Origin: Ruminococcus bicirculans (ex Wegman et al. 2014)
Lineage (GTDB): Bacteria > Bacillota > Clostridia > Oscillospirales > Ruminococcaceae
Length of the DNA stretch: 64,000 nt
Assembly: GCF_000723465.1 (NCBI RefSeq)
Contig: NZ_HF545616.1
Location: forward strand, 2,046,001 to 2,110,000
Reading direction: 5' to 3'
The position numbers were made by a program, and so were the translations under genes. The first letter of the stretch is position 1. Every line of letters begins with the position of its first letter. This document shows, piece after piece, positions 24,268-31,692 of the stretch. The notes below the pieces were generated by a model that ran no database searches, was not told the DNA's origin, and worked only from the letters and a program-made list of their open reading frames with translations.

Positions 24268-25538
24268 TCAACGTCCCTGCCTGCATATTTGTGTATCTTC
24301 CGCACCGCCGTCGCCTGACTTATGCCAAGCTTCTGAGCCACAGCCACAGATGTTCTGTATTTTTCATAGGCTCTCATCACAAGTCCGCTTTCGTAAAATT
24401 CAAGCATATCCTTTAGGGAAGCATTCTGTGCAAATACCTCAGACGAACCGCCTGTTATCCTGTCAGGCAAGTCGAAAACGTCCACCTTTTTCTTCTCGGT
24501 AGTAAGAACGATACGCTCGATAGTCCTATGCACCTCGTCGATATTTTCTTTCCAATCATATCCCAACAAACAGCCCATGGCACGAGGTGTGAACTCAACG
24601 CTCCGTGAGTATTTCTTGTTTGCCGAGCCGAGATAATAGTCGATAAAGCTTTTAAGATCCTCCGCACGCTCGCCAAGAGAATACATCTGTACCTGATAAG
24701 GCTCGAACTCGCTTATAAACTCCTCCGACAGCTTGTCAGCACCTTTAAGCTCCTCCACCGAATGTTCAGAAAGCCCCACAGGCACAATGCCTGCTTTTGC
24801 GCATTTTTCAAGGACTGCCCTTTGAAGCCTAGGCGACAGCCTGTCTATATGCTTTATTATCACAGCGTAAATGCCCGAAAGCGGCGATATCATCGACCCC
24901 TCTCCAAGAAGCTCCTTTTCTATGACTTCTTCCCCGACAGGTGCGCAGTCATAGGTGTAAAGCGTTCCTTTTTTGCCGTATATAGTGGAAGCAAGATAGC
25001 TTTTGCCGCTTCCTGTGGGACCATAGATGTAACACGGACAGCCTGCGTCACAGAAAACTCCTGCAAGCCGCCTTGCGTCTCTTGAACGGCTGCTTTGGGC
25101 GATATAACGCTGTCCACCGTCACGTCCTGTCATAAGCTCTATTTCATCAAGAAGCTTTTTGTTCTGATACTGCAAAACATTGTAACGCTCCCTCAGGTCG
25201 TCAAAGCCTGTTATCTCCCAAGAGGAATAGCTTATTATCATCTCAAGCTCTCCGTCCTTGAATACCGGTATTCCCGTGACGAAAGTTTCGTCATTGTCAA
25301 CGCCTTTTTGCACCGTTGTGACACGCTTGTGGCTTTCAAAAACCATTTGCGTCACGCAAGGGGAAAACATCTTCATCATTTCCTCTGAGCCTGCGAATTT
25401 ACCTATTATGTCAGAGCCTTTTACGCTTCTGCCGCTGAGATAGGAGTTTGAAACAAATCTGAACACTCCGCTGCTGTCGGCAATAGTCACTCCTGGGTGG
25501 ATACTTTCGAGAATGTGCCCTAGCTGTTCATAATCCAT
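24264..25538 (-). CDS. PAS-AAA+-HTH regulator lacking the sigma-54 contact motif
   Basis: A 424-residue TyrR/RocR-like protein. PAS-type sensor at about 1-110 (ILESIHPGVTIADSSGVFRFVSN), coiled linker, AAA+ domain at about 150-370 with intact Walker A GPTGSGKS (173-180). The GAFTGA loop that contacts sigma-54 is absent, the region after ELLGEG is shortened, and the Walker B site is VIIKHID rather than a D-E pair. C-terminal Fis/HTH_8 helix-turn-helix (VAVAQKLGISQATAVRKIHK, about 396-418). By analogy with TyrR it should act through ordinary sigma-70-type promoters. It is encoded inside the amino-acid transport operon and is a candidate binder of the three dyads at 29890-30076. Confidence 0.8.
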   Translation of the reverse strand: MDYEQLGHILESIHPGVTIADSSGVFRFVSNSYLSGRSVKGSDIIGKFAGSEEMMKMFSPCVTQMVFESHKRVTTVQKGVDNDETFVTGIPVFKDGELEMIISYSSWEITGFDDLRERYNVLQYQNKKLLDEIELMTGRDGGQRYIAQSSRSRDARRLAGVFCDAGCPCYIYGPTGSGKSYLASTIYGKKGTLYTYDCAPVGEEVIEKELLGEGSMISPLSGIYAVIIKHIDRLSPRLQRAVLEKCAKAGIVPVGLSEHSVEELKGADKLSEEFISEFEPYQVQMYSLGERAEDLKSFIDYYLGSANKKYSRSVEFTPRAMGCLLGYDWKENIDEVHRTIERIVLTTEKKKVDVFDLPDRITGGSSEVFAQNASLKDMLEFYESGLVMRAYEKYRTSVAVAQKLGISQATAVRKIHKYAGRDVE

Positions 25539-25569
25539 TTGTCTGCACTCCTTTCTGCGGCTTTATAGT

Positions 25570-26349
25570 TTACACATTAAGTATCTTTGAGAAGAACTGC
25601 TTTGCACGGTCGCTCTTAGGGTGCTTGAACACTTCCTCAGGGGTGCCGTCCTCGATAACATAGCCGCCGTCCATAAAGCAGACTCTGTTTGCCACCTCTG
25701 CCGCAAAGCCCATTTCGTGTGTAACAACTATCATTGTCATTCCTGCCTGAGCCAGGTCTTTCATAACGTTCAGAACTTCGCCAACGAACTCAGGGTCAAG
25801 GGCGGAAGTCGGCTCGTCAAAGAGTATGACCTCAGGCTCCATTGCAAGGGTCCTCGCAATAGCCACACGCTGCTGCTGACCGCCTGAAAGCTGAGTAGGA
25901 TAAGCGTCTGCCTTGCCGTCCATTCCAACTCTCGCAAGAAGCTCCATGGCTTTCTTCTTTGTTTCTTCCTTGTTAGCCTTTTTAACCTGAACAGGACACT
26001 CCATGACGTTTTCAAGCACTGTTTTGTGCGGCCAAAGGTTGAACTGCTGGAACACCATTCCAACGTTCTTTCTTATGACCTTTGCAGCCTTTTCGTTAAG
26101 TTTTTTGTTGTGCTTGTCCTCGTCGATGCCCTTCAGGGAAACTCCGCCTATATCTATCTCGCCTGATGTCAGCTCCTCGAGATAGTTCAGGCATCTGAGA
26201 AAAGTGCTTTTGCCAGAGCCGCTGGGGCCGATAACGCTTACCACCTCGCCCTTGTAAATATCCATATCTATTTTTCTGAGGACCTTAAGCTCCCCGTAAT
26301 TCTTTGCCAGATCGTGAACCGATATAACAGGCTTTCTGCTTTCAGCCAT
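25570..26349 (-). CDS. Polar amino-acid ABC transporter ATP-binding protein
   Basis: A 259-residue GlnQ/HisP-type ATPase: Walker [25 protein letters not shown], signature [15 protein letters not shown], Walker [21 protein letters not shown], and switch H in VVTHEMGFA. Works with the two permeases and binding lipoprotein encoded directly upstream to import an amino acid. Confidence 0.93.
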   Translation of the reverse strand: MAESRKPVISVHDLAKNYGELKVLRKIDMDIYKGEVVSVIGPSGSGKSTFLRCLNYLEELTSGEIDIGGVSLKGIDEDKHNKKLNEKAAKVIRKNVGMVFQQFNLWPHKTVLENVMECPVQVKKANKEETKKKAMELLARVGMDGKADAYPTQLSGGQQQRVAIARTLAMEPEVILFDEPTSALDPEFVGEVLNVMKDLAQAGMTMIVVTHEMGFAAEVANRVCFMDGGYVIEDGTPEEVFKHPKSDRAKQFFSKILNV

Positions 26350-26371
26350 TGTATTTTACACTCCTTTTTCG

Positions 26372-27031
26372 TCAGATAGCAACACGGTTGTTGTGCTTTT
26401 CTATACATCTTGATGCGAACTCGATAACAAGGTTCAGCGCCCAGTAAAGAACGCCTGCACAGATATAAACTATCAGAGGACTGAAAGTTATACCGATAGC
26501 CTCTTTTGTCATCATTGTCATTTCTGCAACTGTGATGATAGAAAGGATAGATGAGTCCTTAACAGTCTGAACAAACTGTCCTGTCAGTGACGGAACGATT
26601 ATTTTCAAAGTCTGCGGGAAAATTATTCTCACCATTGTTTTAAATCTTGACATTCCCATTGCATATGAAGCTTCAAACTGTCCCTTTGGGATAGCGCTGA
26701 CGCCGCTTTCAAGGATAACTGCGGTATAAGCCGCTGTGTACATTCCAAGAATTATAACGCCTGTTGAGAACGCTGAAACGTTCAGACCAAGAGCAGGGAG
26801 TCCGTAATACGCAAGATATACCTGCACCATAAAAGGGGTGCATCTGAATATCTTTATAAACGCCCTTGCGATAAGCTCAACAGCCTTGTTTTTTGAAAGG
26901 CACATATAGCCTACCGCCGAGCCTAACACCATTGCAATAAGGATAGACAGCACCGATATTGCCGCCGTTGTTCCAAGACCCTGCAAAAGCAGCGGAAGCG
27001 CTATTTCCGCAACGTGCATAAATTCGTTCAT
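26372..27031 (-). CDS. Polar amino-acid ABC transporter permease (second)
   Basis: A 219-residue His/Glu/Gln/Arg-type permease with five to six helices; the EAA loop reads EASYAMGMSRFKTMVRIIFPQ (about 130-150). It starts 14 bases after the first permease stop. A heterodimeric channel with the 27046-27708 product is expected. Confidence 0.9.
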   Translation of the reverse strand: MNEFMHVAEIALPLLLQGLGTTAAISVLSILIAMVLGSAVGYMCLSKNKAVELIARAFIKIFRCTPFMVQVYLAYYGLPALGLNVSAFSTGVIILGMYTAAYTAVILESGVSAIPKGQFEASYAMGMSRFKTMVRIIFPQTLKIIVPSLTGQFVQTVKDSSILSIITVAEMTMMTKEAIGITFSPLIVYICAGVLYWALNLVIEFASRCIEKHNNRVAI

Positions 27032-27045
27032 ATATCTGCGCCTCC

Positions 27046-27708
27046 TTATCTTCTTTCAAGTCTTTTCTTCTGAAGCTTTACAAGTTCTTCAAGTCCTGCG
27101 CAGATAACAAAATACATAACTGCGATAGCAATATAGAAAGGCAGGTTTATGTATGTCTGCGTTACAAGACGCTGAGCCGTTCTTGTAAGCTCTACGATTG
27201 CCAACACAGAAAGCATCGGCGACACCTTTATAACGTTTATGAACTCGCTTGTTAGCTGCGGCAAAGCTACCTTGAATACCTGCGGGAAAACTATCCTCAT
27301 TAGTATCTTTGGCTCGCTCATACCCAAGGCTCTGGCCGCCTCCGTCTGACCTTTTGGCACAGCCGTAAGTCCGCCACGGATTATTTCTGCGATAAATCCG
27401 CCGCTGTTAAGGCTAAGAGCGATTATGCCTGACGCCAGGTTTGAAAGGTTCAGACCCATTACTGCAAGCGCCTGATATATAATGTATATCTGCACCAGCA
27501 CAGGCGTGCCACGGACAAAGCTTATATAAACTGCGACTATCTTTTTCAGTATTCTTGAAGGAAGCGAGTCGCCGCCCATTCTCATCACCGAAAGCAGCAT
27601 ACCAACGCAAAGCGCTATAAGTATCGCTGCAACGGATACGAATACTGTATAGCCAAGACCTTTCAGCAGCAGGTCTTTATAATGCCATACTATGTTGAAA
27701 TTCTCCAT
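27046..27708 (-). CDS. Polar amino-acid ABC transporter permease (first)
   Basis: A 220-residue permease from ATG at 27708 (MENFNIVWHYKDLLLKGLGY), the usual family start. EAA loop EAARALGMSEPKILMRIVFPQ. A strong AAAGGAGG lies at 27744-27752, but a perfect 8-bp hairpin (27718-27743) separates it from the ATG; a second GGAG inside the hairpin lies 12 bases before the ATG. A longer frame to 27756 reads through the hairpin and has no ribosome site of its own. Confidence 0.88.
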   Translation of the reverse strand: MENFNIVWHYKDLLLKGLGYTVFVSVAAILIALCVGMLLSVMRMGGDSLPSRILKKIVAVYISFVRGTPVLVQIYIIYQALAVMGLNLSNLASGIIALSLNSGGFIAEIIRGGLTAVPKGQTEAARALGMSEPKILMRIVFPQVFKVALPQLTSEFINVIKVSPMLSVLAIVELTRTAQRLVTQTYINLPFYIAIAVMYFVICAGLEELVKLQKKRLERR

Positions 27709-27717
27709 TGATATATA

Positions 27718-27743
27718 ATGCTCCGCCGTTTGCGACGGAGCAT
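27718..27743 (-). promoter_or_regulatory. Hairpin between the binding-protein gene and permease gene
   Basis: ATGCTCCG/CGGAGCAT with a 10-base loop, directly between a consensus ribosome site and the permease start. Such intercistronic hairpins often protect the upstream binding-protein message or lower translation of the membrane components. Here it could also bring the Shine-Dalgarno sequence close to the ATG. Confidence 0.55.
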
Positions 27744-27765
27744 TTCCTCCTTTCAAAGGTGCTTT

Positions 27766-28656
27766 TTACTCGGCAGGGATATAATCGCTCTCAGGCAGGT
27801 CAACGGCTTCACCAAACCATTTCTTCTGGAGCTCTGCAAGAGTTCCGTCCTCTTTGAACTTGTGTATCTCAGAGTTGATATAGTCAGAAAGCTCTGTGTC
27901 TTCCTTACGAACAGCCCATGATACCCAAGTGTCTGTGCCGACCATTTCAGCCTTGCCTGAATCGTCAGCCACTATCTCATAATCGTCAGGATTCCTCATT
28001 ACAACTGCGGCGCAGCTTGCATAGTTCTGAGCAACAAGGTCTATCTTGCCGTTCTTAAGCTCTGCAAAAGCCTCAGGGAATGAGTCGTATTTGAGCAGTT
28101 CAGCATAGCCGTCCTTGCCCTCTGACTTTAGCTTCTCGTTGAATTTCTTTGTATCGTCCTCATTGTAGCAAGAAGTCTGTGTGCCGACCTTTTTGCCTGA
28201 CATATCTTCGATAGACTTGATGCTGTCATCGCCCTTTCTCTTTACGAAAACTGTAGTTCCGTTCTGGATAGGATAAGTCATCGTGTACTTGCCTGCACGT
28301 TCAGCAGTTACGCCGAGTGTTGCTCCAACAACGTCATATTTCTTTGCTTCAAGTCCTGCAAGTATTCCTTGGAACGGCAGGTCGATATAATCAAGCTCTA
28401 CCCCCAGATCGTCGCAGATCTTAGCGAACAGATCTGCGTTGTAGCCTATGATCTTATCGCCGTCCATGTATTCAAAAGGCTCATAAGCGGCTTCTGTCGC
28501 AACTGTGAGCTTACCGTTTTCCTTGATCTGATCCAGTGTGAGCGGACCTGTGTTCTTGCTGCTTCCGCAGGCTGTAAGACATCCTGCCGCAAGTACTGAA
28601 GCCACTGCCACTGCACAAACTTTTCTTAACATTCCAAATCTTCTTCCGCTTTTCAT
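27766..28656 (-). CDS. Amino-acid ABC transporter substrate-binding lipoprotein
   Basis: A 296-residue SBP_bac_3 protein from ATG at 28656 (MKSGRRFGMLRKVCAVAVAS). Signal peptide with lipobox LTAC (Cys ~29), then GKLTVATEAAYEPFEYMDGDKIIGYNADL-type family start (split here: LTVATEAAYEPFEYMD and IIGYNADLF), ligand segment DVVGATLGVTAERAG. It binds a polar amino acid outside the membrane. The preceding 130 bases form a folded region (28687-28780). Confidence 0.9.
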   Translation of the reverse strand: MKSGRRFGMLRKVCAVAVASVLAAGCLTACGSSKNTGPLTLDQIKENGKLTVATEAAYEPFEYMDGDKIIGYNADLFAKICDDLGVELDYIDLPFQGILAGLEAKKYDVVGATLGVTAERAGKYTMTYPIQNGTTVFVKRKGDDSIKSIEDMSGKKVGTQTSCYNEDDTKKFNEKLKSEGKDGYAELLKYDSFPEAFAELKNGKIDLVAQNYASCAAVVMRNPDDYEIVADDSGKAEMVGTDTWVSWAVRKEDTELSDYINSEIHKFKEDGTLAELQKKWFGEAVDLPESDYIPAE

Positions 28657-28686
28657 AACTGATTCCAACCTTTCACTTACTTTTCT

Positions 28687-28780
28687 AAATAATTCGGAGC
28701 GCTGACAAGCCAGACACCCTAGTGCCGCTGTCAACGCTCCGTTGCGTTTGATATTATATTTATTGGAAGGCGAATTATTT
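28687..28780 (-). ncRNA. Candidate structured RNA between ureohydrolase and binding-protein genes
   Basis: On the minus strand AAATAATTCG (28771-28780) pairs with CGAATTATTT (28687-28696), closing a domain that contains a 13-bp hairpin with one mismatch (28695-28707 with 28729-28741; CGGAGCG arms, loop containing CACTAGGGTGTCTGGC). There is no T run after it, so a simple terminator is unlikely. It lies 31 bases upstream of the binding-protein ATG. It may be an mRNA processing element or a metabolite-sensing leader; I could not match a known riboswitch class with confidence. Confidence 0.4.
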
Positions 28781-28788
28781 TTCTATCT

Positions 28789-29751
28789 TTATTTTCTCTT
28801 GCCGATCTTCTTCTGATAAGCAAGGATAGACATGAACTCAAAAATGATATTTGCGCCCATATAAGCTGTTATCTCTGAGTGGTCATATGGAGGAGCAACT
28901 TCTACTACATCAAAGCCTGTGAAGTTCAAATCTTTCAGTGCTCTTATATATTGAAGTGTTTCAAAGGAAGTAAATCCGCCCACTTCAGGAGTACCTGTAC
29001 CTGGTGCATAAGCCGGGTCAACAAAGTCGATATCGAATGTAAGGAACACCTTATTGTCGCCAACCTTTTCCTTGATGACCTTGAGAAGATCTTCAGGAGA
29101 ATATGTGTGGAGCTTGTCACCTGGGATAACCGTGAAGCCAAGGTCTGCGGCGATCTTGAAATCGTCAGGATCGTAAAGAGAACCTCTCATGCCGATCTGA
29201 ACCGACTTCTCAGGATCAATAAGACCTTCCTCCATTGCTCTTCTGAATGGTGTGCCGTGATTGTATTTCTGACCGAAAACCGTATCGCACAGGTCAAGGT
29301 GTGAATCGAAATGCACAAGGCTTACCTTTCCATGCTTCTTTGCGATAGCTCTGAGTTCGCCAAGGGTGATAGCGTGGTCGCCGCCAATGCTTATTGGAAC
29401 TGCACCGCATTCAAGAACACCGTCCAAGGTCTGCTCGATAGCCGCATATGTTTCATGGATATAGTCAGGAATTACAGGAACGTCGCCAAGGTCTGCGCCC
29501 TTGAGTGAATCCATAATGTTGACGCCCATTGCAACATTGTTAGGCTTTATCATTGCCGAGATGTTTCTTACACCGTTAGGACCAAATCTTGCGCCTGCTC
29601 TGAAAGAAGCGGCGGTATCGAACGGTATACCAACGATAGCGAAATCCAATCCCTCTGCTGAGGTCGCGTGAGGAAGCCTCATGAAATTACCCATATTACA
29701 AAAACGAGGAGAGCCTGAGGCACTCGGTGGCTGACAATTGTTGTTGATCAT
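28789..29751 (-). CDS. Agmatinase/guanidinobutyrase-type ureohydrolase
   Basis: A 320-residue ureohydrolase with complete metal motifs: GGDHA (123-127), FDSHLDLCD (148-156) and FDIDFVDPAYAPGTGTP (from 239). The loop after the second motif reads YNHGTPFRRA, the form seen in guanidinobutyrase, guanidinopropionase and related enzymes rather than the HGTMF of classic agmatinase. It releases urea from a guanidino substrate. AAAGGAAAG precedes the ATG and a near-consensus promoter lies at 29835-29863. First gene of an operon with an amino-acid importer; the urea formed could be used by the urease transcribed divergently. Confidence 0.88.
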   Translation of the reverse strand: MINNNCQPPSASGSPRFCNMGNFMRLPHATSAEGLDFAIVGIPFDTAASFRAGARFGPNGVRNISAMIKPNNVAMGVNIMDSLKGADLGDVPVIPDYIHETYAAIEQTLDGVLECGAVPISIGGDHAITLGELRAIAKKHGKVSLVHFDSHLDLCDTVFGQKYNHGTPFRRAMEEGLIDPEKSVQIGMRGSLYDPDDFKIAADLGFTVIPGDKLHTYSPEDLLKVIKEKVGDNKVFLTFDIDFVDPAYAPGTGTPEVGGFTSFETLQYIRALKDLNFTGFDVVEVAPPYDHSEITAYMGANIIFEFMSILAYQKKIGKRK

Positions 29752-29834
29752 TTGAGGTCACTTTCCTTTCAAAATCACTGAGAAACATATCCGCATGACC
29801 GTTCAAGTCATTTCTGAATTGCTCTATGTGCAGA

Positions 29835-29863
29835 ATTATATCACCATTCCTGCAAGTTGTCAA
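29835..29863 (-). promoter_or_regulatory. Promoter of the ureohydrolase/amino-acid transport operon
   Basis: Minus strand TTGACA, 17 bases, TATAAT: full consensus. Predicted start near 29828, giving a leader of ~77 bases. Confidence 0.85.
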
Positions 29864-29889
29864 GAGCTAATTTTCAATTTTTCTGAAAA

Positions 29890-30076
29890 TTATTCACTTT
29901 GGAATAAGTTTTGTTATCACTCATATAGCGCATTTACGCCATTTCGTCCATATCAAAGTCACAACTATTCATTTTTGAATAGTTTCTTTGTACAAATCTA
30001 CAAATGACAATAATGCAACATTCAGGTGTCAGACTTTCATTTTGTTCATATCTATTTTTTATTCAAAGCTGAATAA
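29890..30076. promoter_or_regulatory. Three 18-bp dyads TTATTC-N6-GAATAA in the divergent region
   Basis: Copies are TTATTCACTTTGGAATAA (29890-29907), CTATTCATTTTTGAATAG (29965-29982) and TTATTCAAAGCTGAATAA (30059-30076). All have the same 6-base spacer. The outer two are centred at about -70 relative to the predicted start of the leftward operon and about -68 relative to that of the urease operon, typical of activator sites. The architecture equals that of TyrR boxes, and a TyrR-like regulator is encoded in the leftward operon. Binding protein is inferred. Confidence 0.65.
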
Positions 30077-30100
30077 AATAAGAATTTTTCATTAACACTA

Positions 30101-30129
30101 TTGCCAAATAAAAAGCTCTGTGCTATACT
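30101..30129 (+). promoter_or_regulatory. Urease operon promoter
   Basis: TTGCCA, 17-base spacer, TATACT; predicted start near 30136. The transcript would at once enter the terminator at 30146-30201. Confidence 0.75.
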
Positions 30130-30145
30130 GATAATCAAAGCAATG

Positions 30146-30201
30146 ACGCTCTTATAACCGATACGGCAATGCCTGTCGGTTTATAAGGGCGTTGTTTTTT
30201 T
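30146..30201 (+). terminator. Leader terminator (attenuator) of the urease operon
   Basis: Arms ACGCTCTTATAA-CCGA and TCGG-TTTATAAGGGCGT form a long stem capped by GGC-AAT-GCC, followed by seven T residues, between the promoter and the first gene (ATG 30251). A terminator here implies that read-through is regulated, for example by an antitermination protein of the ANTAR type known for nitrogen genes in Firmicutes, or by an RNA-binding ligand. The regulator is not visible in the window. Confidence 0.75.
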
Positions 30202-30250
30202 ATTATCACTATGTTAAACTCAGAAAACAATTTTGAAAGGAAGTTTTATT

Positions 30251-30661
30251 ATGGCTTGTTTTTTAGTACCAGCAACAGAAGCGATCGTTACAACTATTGT
30301 GGCAAAGGCAGTAAAGTCTCACGAGGCAAAGGCAGAGGAGCAGACAAAGGTCAAAGCTCTTTCGGAGGACAAGCTTCCTCTTTCTAAAAAGATAACAAGG
30401 CTCTCAGGCTTTCTGTGGGGCGGCTCAGGACTTTTGGCATTTGAGCATCTGTGGCATGGCGAGATATCTCCGTTCTTCCCATTCCTGACAGCGGCTAACG
30501 ACCCTTCGGAAATGGCAGTAGCATTCCACGAAATGGCGACTGTCGGAACATCAATGGCTGTTCTTGTGACAGCGGTATGGGCTGTGATGACTGTGGTGTC
30601 TGACAAGATACTGAAACGTAAGCCAAAAGAGACTGCAAAGCTGGGCGGTGACGCCGTATGA
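30251..30661 (+). CDS. Small membrane protein at the head of the urease operon
   Basis: A 136-residue protein from ATG at 30251 (GAAAGGAAG upstream). Likely helices at about 2-22, 52-74 and 98-120, with a basic middle loop (KAVKSHEAKAEEQTK). Conserved-looking acidic/His residues sit in and after helix 2 (FEHLWHGEISPFFPF) and before helix 3 (FHEMATVG). Its stop overlaps the next start (ATGA). I do not recognise the family; in this place it may carry urea, ammonium or nickel, with its partner giving a six-helix assembly. Position is the only evidence. Confidence 0.7.
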   Translation: MACFLVPATEAIVTTIVAKAVKSHEAKAEEQTKVKALSEDKLPLSKKITRLSGFLWGGSGLLAFEHLWHGEISPFFPFLTAANDPSEMAVAFHEMATVGTSMAVLVTAVWAVMTVVSDKILKRKPKETAKLGGDAV

Positions 30662-30975
30662 CGCTTCTTATCACACTCATAGCAGCCGTTATCATTACCA
30701 TAGTATGGTACACATCACCAAAAGCCAGAAAGCTTAAAGTGGGGCTGATGTGCTATATGTACTGGGGCGCATCTATAATGTGGCTCGTGGACGCACTTTT
30801 TGAATACAAAGAGCAGGGCGCAGGATATTTCACCCCTGCCACCGCAGACATGATAAACGACAGCTTTTTAGGAATCTGCGTTGTTGCACTCGGCACCGTC
30901 GTATGGCTCGGCACTATGCTCATAAGCGACCCTGAGGGAGTAGTAAGAAAAGCCCTTACAGAGAAAAAGCAGTAG
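30658..30975 (+). CDS. Second small membrane protein of the urease operon
   Basis: A 105-residue protein with three helices (about 1-19, 28-50, 69-92) and a charged C-terminus. Translationally coupled to the preceding gene by ATGA overlap and followed after 33 bases by the fused ureAB. No recognised family; probably a partner of the 136-residue protein. Confidence 0.7.
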   Translation: MTLLITLIAAVIITIVWYTSPKARKLKVGLMCYMYWGASIMWLVDALFEYKEQGAGYFTPATADMINDSFLGICVVALGTVVWLGTMLISDPEGVVRKALTEKKQ

Positions 30976-31008
30976 ATACACTATACTATATAAATAGGAG
31001 GAATAATA

Positions 31009-31689
31009 ATGCGACTTGTTCCAAGAGAGCAGGATAAGCTTATGCTCCATTATGCGGGCATGCTTGCCCGTGACCGAAAGGCACAGGGATTAAAGCTAAA
31101 CTACCCTGAAGCTGTGGCATACATAAGCATGGAAGTAATGGAAAAAGCAAGAGCAGGAGCGTCAGCCGCTGAACTTATGCAATACGGCACAAAGCTTCTT
31201 ACTGCTGATGACGTTATGGACGGCGTTCCTGAAATGATACGCGAAATACAAATAGAATCCACAATGCCCGACGGCACAAAGCTTGTGACAGTACACAACC
31301 CTATCAAGGGTGCAAGCAAGCTTCACCCAGGGGAATTTATCGTTGAGGAAGGCACTGTCAAGCTCAACGAGGGAACAGAAAGCATTGAGCTTACAGTTTC
31401 AAACACAGGGGACAGACCTATCCAGACAGGCTCCCACTTCCACTTTTTTGAGGTAAACAAGGCTTTGGAGTTTGACCGCAAGGCGGCTTATGGTATGCGA
31501 CTTGATATTCCCGCAGGCACAGCGGTAAGATTTGAGCCGGGAGAGAAAAAGACCGTCCGTCTTATACCTATCGGCGGCGACCGCATAGGCTATGGTCTGA
31601 ATGGTCTTGTAAACGGAAAAATGGACGACGAAAACATCAAGCAGGCAGCCTTTGAAAAGGCTAAAAAGCTTGGCTTCAAGGGGGTGTAG
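31009..31689 (+). CDS. ureAB: Fused urease gamma and beta subunits
   Basis: A 226-residue fusion. Residues 1-100 are the gamma subunit ([17 protein letters not shown], then [13 protein letters not shown] and [20 protein letters not shown]). From ~103 the beta subunit begins ([50 protein letters not shown]). Most bacteria have separate ureA and ureB; the fusion is known from Helicobacter. AGGAGGAATAATA precedes the ATG. Forms the urease trimer with UreC. Confidence 0.95.
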   Translation: MRLVPREQDKLMLHYAGMLARDRKAQGLKLNYPEAVAYISMEVMEKARAGASAAELMQYGTKLLTADDVMDGVPEMIREIQIESTMPDGTKLVTVHNPIKGASKLHPGEFIVEEGTVKLNEGTESIELTVSNTGDRPIQTGSHFHFFEVNKALEFDRKAAYGMRLDIPAGTAVRFEPGEKKTVRLIPIGGDRIGYGLNGLVNGKMDDENIKQAAFEKAKKLGFKGV

Positions 31690-31692
31690 GAA

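Noticed and set aside
24264-25538. Classical sigma-54 activator
   Set aside because: The GAFTGA motif is missing, Walker B is altered and no -24/-12 promoter was seen upstream of neighbouring operons.
28687-28780. Guanidine-I riboswitch, because CTAGGGTGTCTGG recalls part of its core and a ureohydrolase is adjacent
   Set aside because: The remaining conserved core segments are absent and the element lies after, not before, the ureohydrolase gene.
30060-30250. Known ANTAR double-hairpin leader
   Set aside because: Only the terminator hairpin is clear; I could not find the first hairpin with the conserved hexaloop, so the class is left open.
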